Shown: positions 26,509 through 36,319, counted from the first letter of the stretch. The stretch is 64,000 nt of DNA from Petroclostridium sp. X23 (GCF_030013905.1 NZ_CP124862.1:5273051-5337050); one strand, 5' to 3'. Notes: generated by a model not told the origin, from the letters alone. Made by a program: numbers and translations.

Positions 26509-28779
26509 TTGTCTAAGCCAAGAGTATATGAAATTGCGAAAGATTTAGATATTTCAAGTAAAGATATTATATCCGAACTACAAAAATTTGATGTGGATGT
26601 AAAAAACCATATGAGTACGTTAGAGGATTCAGATATTGATATTATTTTGGAGACTTATACTCAGCAAAATGATGTTGTTAATAATCAGGAAACTCAGCCT
26701 AAACCGGAGAAAAAAGCAGAGCAAAATGCGGCTGATTATCCAACAAAGGAGAATAAGAAGAACATAGAACAGAAAAACGTCAACCAAACGAGAGAAAAAG
26801 ATGCTAATGATAAGAATAAAAAGGGCAGATATGTTGATACACGTCCTACTGTAGTAGATCTAGACAAACTGGATACAGAAAAAATCGAAGAGTTGGTACC
26901 TGATAAGGTTAAATTCGAAGGCGATAAGAAGCAAAAAATCAAGAAAAGCGTTGGTAAATCCAAAAAGGATAAGGGCTTTGAAGAAAATATCGATAAAGTG
27001 CAAGCAAAAAATCAAAAGCCGAAGAAGGACCCTATGCAAGTTGCTATTCCTGATGAAATTATGGTAGGAGATTTAGCGGATAAGTTAAAAGTATCTGCGA
27101 CTGAGATTATTAAGAAATTAATGATGTTAGGGGTTATGGCTACTATTAATCAAACCGTTGATTTTGATACAGCGTCAGTGGTAGCTGAAGATTTGGGTGC
27201 TAAAGTTGAAAAAGAGGTTATTATTACCGAAGAAGATAAGTTATTTAATGATGTAGAAGATGATGATGCCGAATTGAAAACACGTCCGCCTGTTGTGGTT
27301 GTAATGGGGCATGTTGACCACGGAAAGACCTCTTTACTGGATGCGATAAGAGAAACAGATGTAATTGCCACTGAAGCCGGAGGGATTACCCAACATATCG
27401 GTGCTTACAGGGTAAAGATTCATGATAAGGATATCACTTTTTTGGATACACCGGGCCATGAAGCATTTACAGCGATGAGAGCAAGAGGAGCGCAGGTTAC
27501 AGATATCGCTATATTGGTAGTGGCGGCAGATGATGGGATCATGCCTCAAACTGTAGAAGCGATAAACCATGCAAAGGCCGCAAATGTCAATATCATTATC
27601 GCTATTAATAAGATGGACAAAGAAGGTGCCAATCCGGACAGAGTGAAACAGGAATTGACCGAATACGGCCTTGTACCTGAAGAGTGGGGCGGCGATACGA
27701 TCTGTGTGCCTGTATCTGCGTTGAAAAAAGAAGGTATAGATCATCTATTGGAAATGATCCTGTTGGTGTCAGAAATGCAGGAATTAAAAGCAAATCCGAA
27801 TAGATTGGCAAAAGGGACGGTTGTTGAAGCGCAGCTTGATAAAGGCAGAGGGCCTGTAGCCACCGTACTGGTTCAAAATGGTACCCTTAAGATAGGAGAT
27901 ATTCTGGTTGCAGGGACTGCAGTAGGAAGAGTCAGAGCAATGGTAGACGATAAAGGGCAGCGGGTGAAAAAAGCCGGTCCTTCTACCCCGGTTGAGATTT
28001 TGGGATTATCTGAAGTACCTGATGGAGGAGATGTCTTCTATGCTGTAGAAGATGAGAAAAAAGCTCGGGATGTTGTTGAGAAAAGAAAAGATAAGATCAA
28101 GGAAGAAAAAATTCAATCTCATCAACGGGTATCACTGGATGACTTATTCAACCAGATTAAAGAAGGCCAGGTAAAAGACTTAAATATTATTATAAAAGGT
28201 GATGTACAAGGTTCTGTGGAAGCTGTTAAGCAATCACTTGAAAAACTAAGCAATAGCGAAGTAAGAGTACGTACCATTCATGGTGGTGTAGGAGCTATCA
28301 CTGAGTCGGATGTTGTGTTGGCTGCTGCGTCCAATGCGATTATTATCGGCTTTAACGTGCGCCCTGATGCCGCAATAAGTGCATCTGCCGAACAGCAGGA
28401 AGTGGAAATAAGATTATATAGAATTATCTATAATGCGATAGAAGATATGGAAGCAGCGATGAAAGGGTTACTTGAGCCTAAGTATAAAGAAAGTATTCTT
28501 GGTCATGCGCAAGTTCGTGCGACATTTAAAGTGACCGGTGTAGGCACTATCGCAGGCTGCTATGTAACCGATGGAAAGATAAACAGAAATTCGGAAGTAA
28601 GAATCGTAAGAGACGGTATCGTTGTACATGAAGGAACCCTGGCTTCATTAAAGAGATTTAAGGATGATGCTAAAGAAGTGGCTTCCGGATATGAGTGCGG
28701 TATCGGTATAGAGAAATTTAATGATCTAAAAGATGGGGATATTATTGAATGTTTTGTGATGGAAGAGATTAAACAGTAG
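26509..28779 (+). CDS. infB: Translation initiation factor IF-2
   Basis: A 756-residue IF-2. The start TTG 26509 (MSKPRVYEIAKDL) is used because AGCGGGGGTG lies just upstream. Residues about 50-185 are a charged low-complexity linker. The IF2_N module at 195-245 precedes the GTPase. G motifs are clear: GHVDHGKTS, DTPGHEAF, and NKMDKEG. Domains II, III and the fMet-tRNA-binding C2 domain follow. It positions initiator tRNA on the 30S subunit. It is the fifth gene of the rimP operon. Confidence 0.97.
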   Translation: MSKPRVYEIAKDLDISSKDIISELQKFDVDVKNHMSTLEDSDIDIILETYTQQNDVVNNQETQPKPEKKAEQNAADYPTKENKKNIEQKNVNQTREKDANDKNKKGRYVDTRPTVVDLDKLDTEKIEELVPDKVKFEGDKKQKIKKSVGKSKKDKGFEENIDKVQAKNQKPKKDPMQVAIPDEIMVGDLADKLKVSATEIIKKLMMLGVMATINQTVDFDTASVVAEDLGAKVEKEVIITEEDKLFNDVEDDDAELKTRPPVVVVMGHVDHGKTSLLDAIRETDVIATEAGGITQHIGAYRVKIHDKDITFLDTPGHEAFTAMRARGAQVTDIAILVVAADDGIMPQTVEAINHAKAANVNIIIAINKMDKEGANPDRVKQELTEYGLVPEEWGGDTICVPVSALKKEGIDHLLEMILLVSEMQELKANPNRLAKGTVVEAQLDKGRGPVATVLVQNGTLKIGDILVAGTAVGRVRAMVDDKGQRVKKAGPSTPVEILGLSEVPDGGDVFYAVEDEKKARDVVEKRKDKIKEEKIQSHQRVSLDDLFNQIKEGQVKDLNIIIKGDVQGSVEAVKQSLEKLSNSEVRVRTIHGGVGAITESDVVLAAASNAIIIGFNVRPDAAISASAEQQEVEIRLYRIIYNAIEDMEAAMKGLLEPKYKESILGHAQVRATFKVTGVGTIAGCYVTDGKINRNSEVRIVRDGIVVHEGTLASLKRFKDDAKEVASGYECGIGIEKFNDLKDGDIIECFVMEEIKQ

Positions 28780-28785
28780 AGTTGG

Positions 28786-28828
28786 TTCACAGTTCACAGA
28801 TATCATTAGATCATCAAGGACTGTGAAT
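28786..28828. repeat. Heptamer repeat hairpin, locus 6
   Basis: Left GGTTCACAGTTCACAG and right CTGTGAA form a small hairpin between infB and rbfA. The unit read on the minus strand is CTGTGAA, phase-shifted GTGAACT. It is related to the longer hairpin at 43595. Confidence 0.6.
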
Positions 28829-28869
28829 TAGTAGGGCTATGTAAGCTTTTATTTTAGGAAGGTGAAAGT

Positions 28870-29259
28870 ATGTCATATAACAGAATAAACCGGATCAGTG
28901 AAGAAGTCAAAAAAGAGCTTGGTGAAATTGTCCGGGAACTTAAAGATCCCCGAATCCCTATGATGACGAGTGTAGTGAATGTACAAGTGACACGAGACTT
29001 AAGATATGCAAAAGTTTATGTAAGTGTGATGGGAGATAAAGAAGCTCAGAGCAATGCCATCGCAGGTTTGAAAAGTGCAGCAGGCTTTATGAGAAAGGAA
29101 ATCGGTAAGCGGGTTCAACTGAGATATACCCCTGAATTATTATTTATTTTAGATGAATCTATGGAACATGGGGCGTATATTAACAGGCTGCTTCATAATA
29201 TTAACGCATCAGAAGGAGACTCAGCGGATAATGACACTGAAACTGAAAAAGATTGCTGA
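28870..29259 (+). CDS. rbfA: Ribosome-binding factor A
   Basis: A 129-residue RbfA, a cold-adaptation and 30S maturation factor with a KH-like fold. RINRISEEVKKELGEIVREL opens the domain, followed by VTRDLRYAKVYVSVMGD and the RYTPELLFILDESMEHG block near the end. ATG 28870 has GGAAGGTGA upstream. The last 29 bp overlap the nrnA start, so the two genes are coupled. The C-terminal 20 residues are acidic and variable. Confidence 0.95.
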   Translation: MSYNRINRISEEVKKELGEIVRELKDPRIPMMTSVVNVQVTRDLRYAKVYVSVMGDKEAQSNAIAGLKSAAGFMRKEIGKRVQLRYTPELLFILDESMEHGAYINRLLHNINASEGDSADNDTETEKDC

Positions 29260-30214
29260 AACTATTCAAACAGGGTCTAAAATCGCGATTTTGCCGCATA
29301 CCAGTCCGGATGGAGACTGTTTAGGGTCTTCCTTCGCGCTTTCTTTAGCCTTGAAAAAATTGAATAAGGAACCCCTTGTTATTTTGGAAGAGGATGTTCC
29401 CCAATTATATTCTTTTCTGCCGGGTAGTGATATAAAGACAATGGACGTATTGTCAAAAGGTATGTTTGATATGGTGATCTGTCTGGATTGCGGCGATGAG
29501 AGAAGACTCAACAACCGTATAGAGATATTTAATGACTGCGAACTTACTATAAATATTGATCATCATATCAGTAATACCGGTTTCGCACAGTATAATTATA
29601 TTGATACACAATCTGCGGCTACAGGAGAAATCATTTTCGATCTTTTAGAAGAGTTGAATGTGGCTATAGATAAGGAAATGGCAGAAAATTTGTATGTAGC
29701 AATATCTACCGATACCGGAGGATTTAAGTACAGCAATACTACTTCAAGGACACATATTATTGTATCGGCATTGATACAAAAAAATATTGGTGTTGCAGAA
29801 ATAAATCGGAGAATATATGACACTTTTTCATTAGATAGGCTGAAATTGAAAGCGGCTGCCATTAATCTGATAGAAATGCATCAGCATAATAAAGTTGCAA
29901 TGATCGTGTTGGATTATCATTTGCTTCAACGAATGGGAATGAATATGGAGGATGTGGATGGTCTTTCAGGGATTCCCAGGTCTATTGAAGATGTAGAAGT
30001 AGGTGTTGTATTTACAGAAAAAGAGCCCGGTCAAGTGAAAGTCAGCTTTCGCTCCAACCAATATGTTGATGTATCTAAAATTGCTGTTTCATTCGGCGGA
30101 GGCGGGCACCAAAGGGCAAGTGGATGTACATTAAACATGGATATGGATGAGGCGGTAAAGAAGGTTTTGGCTGCTGTAAAGGATGAGGTGACACAAGGGG
30201 CTGTTAAGTCATGA
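29231..30214 (+). CDS. nrnA: DHH/DHHA1 nanoRNase (pAp phosphatase)
   Basis: A 327-residue NrnA-type phosphoesterase. PHTSPDGDCLGSS carries the first metal-binding Asp residues, and IDHHISNTG is the DHH motif. GGGGHQRASGC is the DHHA1 substrate-binding loop. The family degrades 2-5 nt RNAs and pAp. ATG 29231 is chosen from AGAAGGAGA upstream, inside the end of rbfA. Its stop overlaps truB as ATGA. The order rbfA-nrnA-truB-ribF is conserved in Firmicutes. Confidence 0.94.
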   Translation: MTLKLKKIAETIQTGSKIAILPHTSPDGDCLGSSFALSLALKKLNKEPLVILEEDVPQLYSFLPGSDIKTMDVLSKGMFDMVICLDCGDERRLNNRIEIFNDCELTINIDHHISNTGFAQYNYIDTQSAATGEIIFDLLEELNVAIDKEMAENLYVAISTDTGGFKYSNTTSRTHIIVSALIQKNIGVAEINRRIYDTFSLDRLKLKAAAINLIEMHQHNKVAMIVLDYHLLQRMGMNMEDVDGLSGIPRSIEDVEVGVVFTEKEPGQVKVSFRSNQYVDVSKIAVSFGGGGHQRASGCTLNMDMDEAVKKVLAAVKDEVTQGAVKS

Positions 30215-31119
30215 ATGGTATCGTATCTATTATTAAGCCGCCGGGTATGACATCTCATGATGTTGTAAGCTTTATAAGAAAATGTACAGGCATCAAAAGA
30301 GTAGGACATACCGGTACGTTGGATCCCGGTGCTGTGGGAGTTTTACCTATATGCATAGGTAAGGCGACCAAGGTAGCGGATTTGATCACTTCCCAGCAAA
30401 AGCAATATCGTGCGGAGCTTAAGTTGGGTATCATAACCGATACCCAAGACAGTGATGGAAAAGTATTAGATATCAGAAAAGTAAGTATTTCTAAGGACGC
30501 ACTGGCAGATGTGATTGAGAGCTTTAAGGGAAGGATAGAGCAGGTTCCGCCCATGTATTCTGCTGTGAAAGTGCAAGGACAGAAATTATATGAGTTAGCC
30601 CGAAAAGGCATAGAGATTAAAAGAGAGCCGCGACAGATTGAAATCAAGGATATTAGAATCATAGATATAGATGATAAAAACGATACGGTATTATTCGATG
30701 TAACATGCTCTAAGGGTACGTATATCAGAACATTATGTTTTGATATCGGGAAAAAACTGGGATGTGGGGCGCATATGTCATTTCTCCTTCGTACGAAAAG
30801 CGGTATGTTCGATATGGAAAAATCAATTACTCTGGAGCAGTTTAAGCAGCGTATTGAAAATGAGAGCATCAACAGCATACTTATTCCTGTTGACAAGATA
30901 TTCGAACATCATCCGCAGGTAGTTGTTACTCCGATCATAGAAAAGAAAGTATTAAATGGTATGCAAATTCCGTTGAATGCCATTGAATCAAAAGAGCATC
31001 TGAAAGAAGGGATACAGTGCAGAATTTATAATGCGAAGGGCGATTTTTTATGTTTGTCCCAGATCATTAAAAAGCCTGATCATATATTGTATCTGAAAAT
31101 GGTAAAAAGTTTTTTCTGA
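30211..31119 (+). CDS. truB: tRNA pseudouridine-55 synthase
   Basis: A 302-residue TruB making pseudouridine 55 in the T loop of tRNAs. The catalytic Asp is in GHTGTLDPGAVGVLPI, preceded by KPPGMTSHDVV. SKGTYIRTLCFDIGKKLGCG is the conserved region before the C-terminal part, which carries a PUA-like end. It overlaps nrnA by 4 bp and precedes ribF by 10 bp. All catalytic elements are intact. Confidence 0.96.
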   Translation: MNGIVSIIKPPGMTSHDVVSFIRKCTGIKRVGHTGTLDPGAVGVLPICIGKATKVADLITSQQKQYRAELKLGIITDTQDSDGKVLDIRKVSISKDALADVIESFKGRIEQVPPMYSAVKVQGQKLYELARKGIEIKREPRQIEIKDIRIIDIDDKNDTVLFDVTCSKGTYIRTLCFDIGKKLGCGAHMSFLLRTKSGMFDMEKSITLEQFKQRIENESINSILIPVDKIFEHHPQVVVTPIIEKKVLNGMQIPLNAIESKEHLKEGIQCRIYNAKGDFLCLSQIIKKPDHILYLKMVKSFF

Positions 31120-31129
31120 GGTGGAATAA

Positions 31130-32089
31130 ATGAAGGTGGTTTTTTCAAAAGCGAATGTTCCTTTAGAAATATCCCAAGGAACAGCCATCGCTCTCGGTAA
31201 TTTTGACGGATTGCACATAGGGCACATGGAATTAATAAAAAGGACCATTAATGCATGTAACAATAGTAATTTAAAGTCTATTGTTTATACATTTAGTAAT
31301 CATCCTGAAAATGTGATAGCCGGAAAGTTCATCACAGCTTTAATTACTCCCAATGAAACAAAAGCCGAAATCCTTAGCCGTCATGGTGTAGATTATTTAT
31401 ATCTGGAAGAATTTAATCAAGAATATATGAAAATAGCACCCGAAGACTTTGTAAAGGATATTTTATTGAAGCGGTTTAATGTAAAACATGTCACGGTGGG
31501 CTTTCATTATCGCTTCGGCTATAAAAGTGCCGGCACACCGGAGACGCTTAAGCAGATGGGGCAAAAATACGGATTCGATGTTGAGGTGGTAGCACCGGTA
31601 AAACTGGGAGATACCATCGTTAGCAGTAGTTTGATCAGAAGATTGATTGCAAATGGTGATGTTGAGCATGCGGCTGAATTTATGAAAAGATACTATCAGG
31701 TTACAGGGAAAATAGTAAGAGGTAAGCACCTTGGACGTGAGATAGGATTTCCTACTATTAATATTGTTCCGGGAGACGATAGGGTGCTTCCTTCGAAAGG
31801 CGTATATGTGACAAGTACGGATATTAGCGGATGCACATATTGCAGTGTTACCAATGTTGGAGTAAATCCTACCGTAAATGATCAAGGAATCCGTATTGAA
31901 ACGCATATATTGGATTATACCGGAGATCTTTATGATTCTACTGTGACTGTGCATTTTATCAAAAAAATACGGGATGAAAAAAAGTTTACGGGACTTGCTC
32001 AACTGACAGAGCAAATTGGAAAAGATGTTCAGTATACAAAACAATATTTTAGTGATAAAGGTATTTACAATAAAATCAATATATGTTAG
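31130..32089 (+). CDS. ribF: Bifunctional riboflavin kinase/FAD synthetase
   Basis: A 319-residue RibF. The N-terminal FAD synthetase (nucleotidyltransferase) domain has ALGNFDGLHIGHMELI and VSSSLIRRLI. The C-terminal riboflavin kinase domain has GKHLGREIGFPTINIVPGD and VNPTVNDQ. It converts riboflavin to FMN and then FAD. It ends the rimP-to-ribF run. Sequences that look like a promoter for rpsO lie in its last codons. Confidence 0.95.
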   Translation: MKVVFSKANVPLEISQGTAIALGNFDGLHIGHMELIKRTINACNNSNLKSIVYTFSNHPENVIAGKFITALITPNETKAEILSRHGVDYLYLEEFNQEYMKIAPEDFVKDILLKRFNVKHVTVGFHYRFGYKSAGTPETLKQMGQKYGFDVEVVAPVKLGDTIVSSSLIRRLIANGDVEHAAEFMKRYYQVTGKIVRGKHLGREIGFPTINIVPGDDRVLPSKGVYVTSTDISGCTYCSVTNVGVNPTVNDQGIRIETHILDYTGDLYDSTVTVHFIKKIRDEKKFTGLAQLTEQIGKDVQYTKQYFSDKGIYNKINIC

Positions 32090-32092
32090 AAT
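32064..32092 (+). promoter_or_regulatory. Possible rpsO promoter
   Basis: -35 TTTACA (32064-32069), a 17-bp spacer and extended -10 TGTTAGAAT ending at 32092. It overlaps the ribF stop. The predicted start would cut into the leader's outer stem, so either the stem forms only in readthrough RNA or the promoter is fortuitous. Confidence 0.4.
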
Positions 32093-32189
32093 ACTTGGTG
32101 TTACAGGGTTTTTAACCTGAGGCCAGGATATGGGAGTCACCAACCCAAATCTTAGCTGCAGGGGATATTTTTCGAGGAGGTGAAACATT
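32093..32189 (+). promoter_or_regulatory. Structured leader upstream of rpsO
   Basis: TTGGTG (32095-32100) pairs with CACCAA (32138-32143), enclosing CAGG/CCTG. GC-rich single-stranded segments and GCAGGGGATATTTTTCGAGGAGG lead to the start codon. Autoregulatory leaders upstream of rpsO are common and diverse. This one is a candidate, not matched to a named class. Confidence 0.45.
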
Positions 32190-32453
32190 ATGATTAAAGA
32201 AGTAAAACAGTCAATTATCGAATCTTATAAACTTCACGAGAATGATACCGGTTCTCCGGAAGTACAGATTGCGATACTCACTGAAAGAATCAATCACTTG
32301 AATGAGCATCTTAAAATGCATAAAAAAGACCATCATTCCAGAAGAGGTCTTTTGAAGATGGTTGGACAAAGAAGAGGATTATTGAATTATCTGATGGATA
32401 ATGATATTGAAAGATATCGTACAATTATTGGTAAATTAAATTTAAGAAAGTAA
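32190..32453 (+). CDS. rpsO: Small ribosomal subunit protein uS15
   Basis: An 87-residue S15 of near-standard length (88-89). SPEVQIAILTERINHLNEHLK and the KKDHHSRRGLLKMVGQRR motif, which contacts 16S rRNA helix 22, are intact. ATG 32190 follows the strong site CGAGGAGGTGA. A terminator-like hairpin lies directly after it and pnp comes next, the usual arrangement. Confidence 0.97.
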   Translation: MIKEVKQSIIESYKLHENDTGSPEVQIAILTERINHLNEHLKMHKKDHHSRRGLLKMVGQRRGLLNYLMDNDIERYRTIIGKLNLRK

Positions 32454-32460
32454 AAAAAGT

Positions 32461-32487
32461 AAGTGAGCGGTATATACCGCTCACTTA
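32461..32487 (+). terminator. Terminator-like hairpin after rpsO
   Basis: AAGTGAGCGG pairs perfectly with CCGCTCACTT around TATATA. A run of seven A precedes it on the plus strand, but only ATTGTG follows. It may terminate rpsO partially or serve as an mRNA-processing hairpin before pnp. The remaining gap to 32681 has no gene. Confidence 0.6.
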
Positions 32488-32681
32488 TTGTGTACGTATG
32501 CGGTATAATATGAGCACTGGGTGAAAATAATACTATTATAGGTATGTATGTAGCTATTAGTTCATTAGCCATTAGACGTGTACTGTATTGGGAGAGTTTT
32601 ATAATAGAGTGCACATCTAATTGCTAAAAACTAGTAGCTACCCAGGAATAACAACAAGAGACAAACAGGAGGTAGACTAAA

Positions 32682-34781
32682 ATGCATAAGACTTTTACAA
32701 TGGATTTGGCAGGCAGACCATTTACGATAGAGGTTGGAAGGCTAGCGCAGCTTGCAAGTGGCTCGGTGCTGGTACGTTACGGTGAAACGGTTGTAATCGT
32801 AACAGCAACAGCTTCAGATAAGCCAAGAGAAGGAATTGACTTCTTTCCTTTAAGCGTAGATTATGAAGAAAGACTTTACGCAGTTGGGAAGATCCCAGGA
32901 AGCTTTATGAAAAGAGAAGGAAAGCCCACAGAAAAGGCGATATTGACTTCCAGGGTGATTGATAGACCCATCCGTCCGTTGTTTCCAAAAGATTTAAGAA
33001 ATGATGTTACTGTAGTAGCTACAGTGCTTTCGGTAGAACAGGACAATTCCCCTGAAATCGCAGCAATGATAGGTGCATCAGCGGCGATTTCTATTTCGGA
33101 TATTCCATTTAACGGACCTATTGGAGGTGTATCTGTAGGATTAGTGAATGGCAAGTTTATCATTAATCCGAATACGGAACAACGGGATGAAAGTATCTTA
33201 CAGCTTACTGTAGCAGGATCTAAAGAAAAAATAGTGATGATTGAAGCCGGAGCAAAAGAAGTACCTGAAGATGTGATGCTGGAAGCAATCATGTTCGGAC
33301 ATGAAGAGATTAAGAAAATCTGCAGCTTCATTGAAGATATCGTGAAAGAAGTAGGTAAACCTAAGTTTGAATATCAATCCTATCAAGTTGATGAGACGCT
33401 TTATAACGATGTCAAGGAATATGCTATTGACAAGGTGAAACAAGCAATAGATACCGATGATAAAAAGACAAGAGAAGAGAATCTTAGGGTTGTTTATGAT
33501 GACGTATTCGAGCATTTTGCAGAAAAATATCCGGATATGCAATCTCAGATAAGTGAGACGCTGTATAAGCTTCAAAAGTATGTTGTTAGAAGATGGATAC
33601 TGGATGAAGGCAAGCGTGTAGATGGGCGAGGTATAAATGACATAAGACCTTTATCTGCTGAAGTAGGGATACTACCACGTACTCACGGCACCGGATTGTT
33701 TAGTAGAGGACAAACCCAGGTGCTTACCGTAGCAACGCTAGGAGCTCTTGGAGATGTACAAATGCTGGATGGTTTAGACGAAGATGAAAGCAAGAGATAT
33801 ATGCACCACTATAATTTCCCTTCCTACAGCGTAGGAGAAACCAGACCTTCAAGAGGTCCGGGAAGAAGAGAAATAGGACACGGTGCGCTGGCTGAAAGAT
33901 CATTGGAACCTGTTATACCCAGCGAAGAGGAATTTCCATATGCGATTCGCTTGGTTTCTGAAGTATTAAGTTCGAATGGGTCAACTTCACAAGGCAGTGT
34001 CTGCGGGAGTACTCTTGCGTTAATGGATGCGGGTGTGCCTATAAAAGCACCGGTTGCCGGTATTTCTGTGGGGTTGGTTACCGAAGGTGATAGATTTATT
34101 ACCATGACGGACATACAAGGATTAGAAGACTTTTTTGGCGATATGGACTTTAAAGTAGCCGGTACCAAGAAGGGTATTACGGCAATTCAAATGGATATAA
34201 AGATTGATGGTCTTACTCGTGAAATCATCGAGCAGGCATTAACAGAAACCAGAGATGCAAGATATTATATTTTAGATGAAGTAATGCTTAAGGCAATAGA
34301 TAGACCGAGAGAGCAGCTTTCGGCTTATGCACCTAAAATCATTACTACGAATATTGATCCTGATAAAATCAGAGAAGTGATTGGACCGGGAGGTAAGACC
34401 ATACAGAAGATTATTGCGGATACCGGCGTAAAGATTGATATTGAAGATGACGGAAGAGTATTTATTTCAACCGCTGACGCGCAAGCAGGGGAAAAGGCAT
34501 TAAAAATCATTGAAGGCATTGCAAAAGATATTGAAATAGGTCAAGTTTACATGGGTAAAGTCATGAGGATCATGAATTTTGGTGCTTTTGTTGAGTTTCT
34601 ACCGGGAAAAGAAGGTTTGGTCCATATTTCCAAACTGGATAGAAAGCGTGTTGAAAAAGTAGAAGATGTAGTTAATATCGGAGATGAAATACTTGTCAAA
34701 GTAATTGAAGTAGACAAACAGGGCAGGATAAATCTTTCCAGAAAAGATGCACTTCCCGAGGTTACTGAACAAGAAAAATAA
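32682..34781 (+). CDS. pnp: Polyribonucleotide nucleotidyltransferase (PNPase)
   Basis: A 699-residue PNPase, a phosphorolytic 3'-5' exonuclease. Two RNase PH-like domains are present (about 1-215 and 300-540). The second carries the active site region FSRGQTQVLTVATLGALGD and the SYSVGETRPSRGPGRREIGH block. A KH domain (IREVIGPGGKTIQKI) and an S1 domain (GKVMRIMNFGAFVEFLPGKE) follow. The ribosome binding site AGGAGG precedes ATG 32682. Length is normal, and a clear terminator follows. Confidence 0.97.
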   Translation: MHKTFTMDLAGRPFTIEVGRLAQLASGSVLVRYGETVVIVTATASDKPREGIDFFPLSVDYEERLYAVGKIPGSFMKREGKPTEKAILTSRVIDRPIRPLFPKDLRNDVTVVATVLSVEQDNSPEIAAMIGASAAISISDIPFNGPIGGVSVGLVNGKFIINPNTEQRDESILQLTVAGSKEKIVMIEAGAKEVPEDVMLEAIMFGHEEIKKICSFIEDIVKEVGKPKFEYQSYQVDETLYNDVKEYAIDKVKQAIDTDDKKTREENLRVVYDDVFEHFAEKYPDMQSQISETLYKLQKYVVRRWILDEGKRVDGRGINDIRPLSAEVGILPRTHGTGLFSRGQTQVLTVATLGALGDVQMLDGLDEDESKRYMHHYNFPSYSVGETRPSRGPGRREIGHGALAERSLEPVIPSEEEFPYAIRLVSEVLSSNGSTSQGSVCGSTLALMDAGVPIKAPVAGISVGLVTEGDRFITMTDIQGLEDFFGDMDFKVAGTKKGITAIQMDIKIDGLTREIIEQALTETRDARYYILDEVMLKAIDRPREQLSAYAPKIITTNIDPDKIREVIGPGGKTIQKIIADTGVKIDIEDDGRVFISTADAQAGEKALKIIEGIAKDIEIGQVYMGKVMRIMNFGAFVEFLPGKEGLVHISKLDRKRVEKVEDVVNIGDEILVKVIEVDKQGRINLSRKDALPEVTEQEK

Positions 34782-34802
34782 CGATCAGCTAAATATCAAA
34801 AG

Positions 34803-34830
34803 ACAGGACGTGCTTCGTCCTGTTTTTTTA
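34803..34830 (+). terminator. Rho-independent terminator after pnp
   Basis: ACAGGACG pairs with CGTCCTGT around a TGCTT loop, followed by seven T. A textbook intrinsic terminator. Confidence 0.9.
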
Positions 34831-34963
34831 AATTAAAAGTAGAGTTACACAAAATGTCAGTTGCATATAATAGACATATAACTTATAATTACAATAGGTT
34901 GTAATAAAGGTATATAATTTTAATAGATATAGATAGAAGAAGCTTTGATGTAAATAATCGTTA

Positions 34964-35027
34964 AGTGGGGAGTAGGGAGTGGGGAGAAGTTGTTGTCTCC
35001 CCACTATTCACTATCCACTCCTCATTA
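34964..35027. repeat. Heptamer repeat hairpin, locus 7
   Basis: Forward units GTGGGGA, GTAGGGA, GTGGGGA face reverse-complement units TCCCCAC, TATTCAC, TATCCAC across a loop AAGTTGTTGT. It ends about 20 bp before the ribosome binding site of the M16 peptidase gene. Confidence 0.8.
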
Positions 35028-35049
35028 ATTTTCAGTATTGGGAGGATGT

Positions 35050-36306
35050 ATGTATAAATTACACGCGTTAGCAAATGGGGTTAGAATCGTATCTGAATAT
35101 ATTCCTTATGTAAGATCTGTCTCGTTGGGAATATGGGTTGGTAACGGTTCAAGAAGAGAAGATAAAAAAAATAATGGTATTTCCCATTTTATTGAACATA
35201 TGCTTTTTAAAGGAACTACTAATAGAAGTGCAAAAGACATCGCTGAAAGTATAGATTGTATCGGCGGGCAGTTAAATGCTTTTACAGGAAAGGAAAGCAC
35301 ATGCTTCTACACTAAAACACTGGATACCCATATAGATATTGCAATAGACGTACTATCAGACATGTTTTTTAATTCAAAAATATCGCAAAGTGATATCGAT
35401 GTTGAAAGAAAAGTAATTATGGAAGAAATCAATATGTATGAAGATTCTCCGGAGGAACTTGTTCATGACATTCTTTCGGAGACAATATGGTCAGCAGATC
35501 CTTTGGGATATCCGATTCTAGGAACCGGTGAATCTCTTCAGCAAATCAATAGAGATGAAATATCAAAATATATGGAGAACAATTACACACCATCAAATAC
35601 GGTAATAGCTATTGCGGGCAATTTTGATTATGATAAGGTGATAGATTTACTGAGTAAGAAGTTTGAGAACTGGAAGAATATAAATAATATAGGAAGCAAT
35701 TATAAAGAGACTAATTTTAACAGTGATATCGTTGTAAAACATAAAGATACCGAACAGGCACATCTTTGTGTAGGTTTTGAAGGGATTCAACAGGGAAACG
35801 ATAGCATATATGAACTGTTAGTAGTAAATACTATTTTTGGCGGAGGTATGAGTTCCAGGCTGTTTCAAAAGATCAGAGAAGAAAAGGGATTGGCTTATTC
35901 TGTTTACTCGTATCCGTCCTCTTATCAAAATGCCGGTTTGTTTGCAATTTATGCCGGCATGAATCCTTCACAAATAAGTGAAGTTGTTAAATTAATTTTT
36001 GCTGAGGTGGATTGTTTAAATAAAAATAAAATTACCAAAGAGGAACTGGATAAGGCAAAAGAGCAGCTAAAAGGAAACTACATTCTTGGTCTTGAAAGCA
36101 CCAGCAGCAGAATGAATAGTATAGGAAAGTCCGAGTTGCTGCTCAAGCAGATAAAAACACCTGACCAGATACTTAAAAGGATTAATGATATTACCATAGA
36201 ATCTGTAAGCGATATCATTCAGAAGGTGTTTGACAATAAAAATATTAGTATCTCAGCTGTAGGAACCATACCTGATGATATAGTATTTGAAAAGTTTATC
36301 CGATAG
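35050..36306 (+). CDS. M16 family zinc peptidase (processing peptidase-like)
   Basis: A 418-residue M16B metallopeptidase. The inverted zinc motif HFIEHMLF (HxxEH) lies at about residues 49-53, and the downstream Glu is in VIMEEINMYEDSP. The second domain has the FGGGMSSRLFQKIREEKGLAYSV block. This is the YmxG/PqqL-like type found next to pnp in Firmicutes. Its substrate is unknown. ATG 35050 has GGGAGGA upstream; the TTG at 35038 would lie before that site. The IS element and palindrome D lie directly after it. Confidence 0.92.
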   Translation: MYKLHALANGVRIVSEYIPYVRSVSLGIWVGNGSRREDKKNNGISHFIEHMLFKGTTNRSAKDIAESIDCIGGQLNAFTGKESTCFYTKTLDTHIDIAIDVLSDMFFNSKISQSDIDVERKVIMEEINMYEDSPEELVHDILSETIWSADPLGYPILGTGESLQQINRDEISKYMENNYTPSNTVIAIAGNFDYDKVIDLLSKKFENWKNINNIGSNYKETNFNSDIVVKHKDTEQAHLCVGFEGIQQGNDSIYELLVVNTIFGGGMSSRLFQKIREEKGLAYSVYSYPSSYQNAGLFAIYAGMNPSQISEVVKLIFAEVDCLNKNKITKEELDKAKEQLKGNYILGLESTSSRMNSIGKSELLLKQIKTPDQILKRINDITIESVSDIIQKVFDNKNISISAVGTIPDDIVFEKFIR

Positions 36307-36319
36307 AATATATTCTATA

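Noticed and set aside
30255..30896. A 213-codon minus-strand frame inside truB
   Set aside because: It is the complement of conserved truB codons without a start signal.
31463..32188. A 241-codon minus-strand frame across ribF and the rpsO leader
   Set aside because: It lies opposite the conserved ribF coding sequence and shows no protein family pattern.
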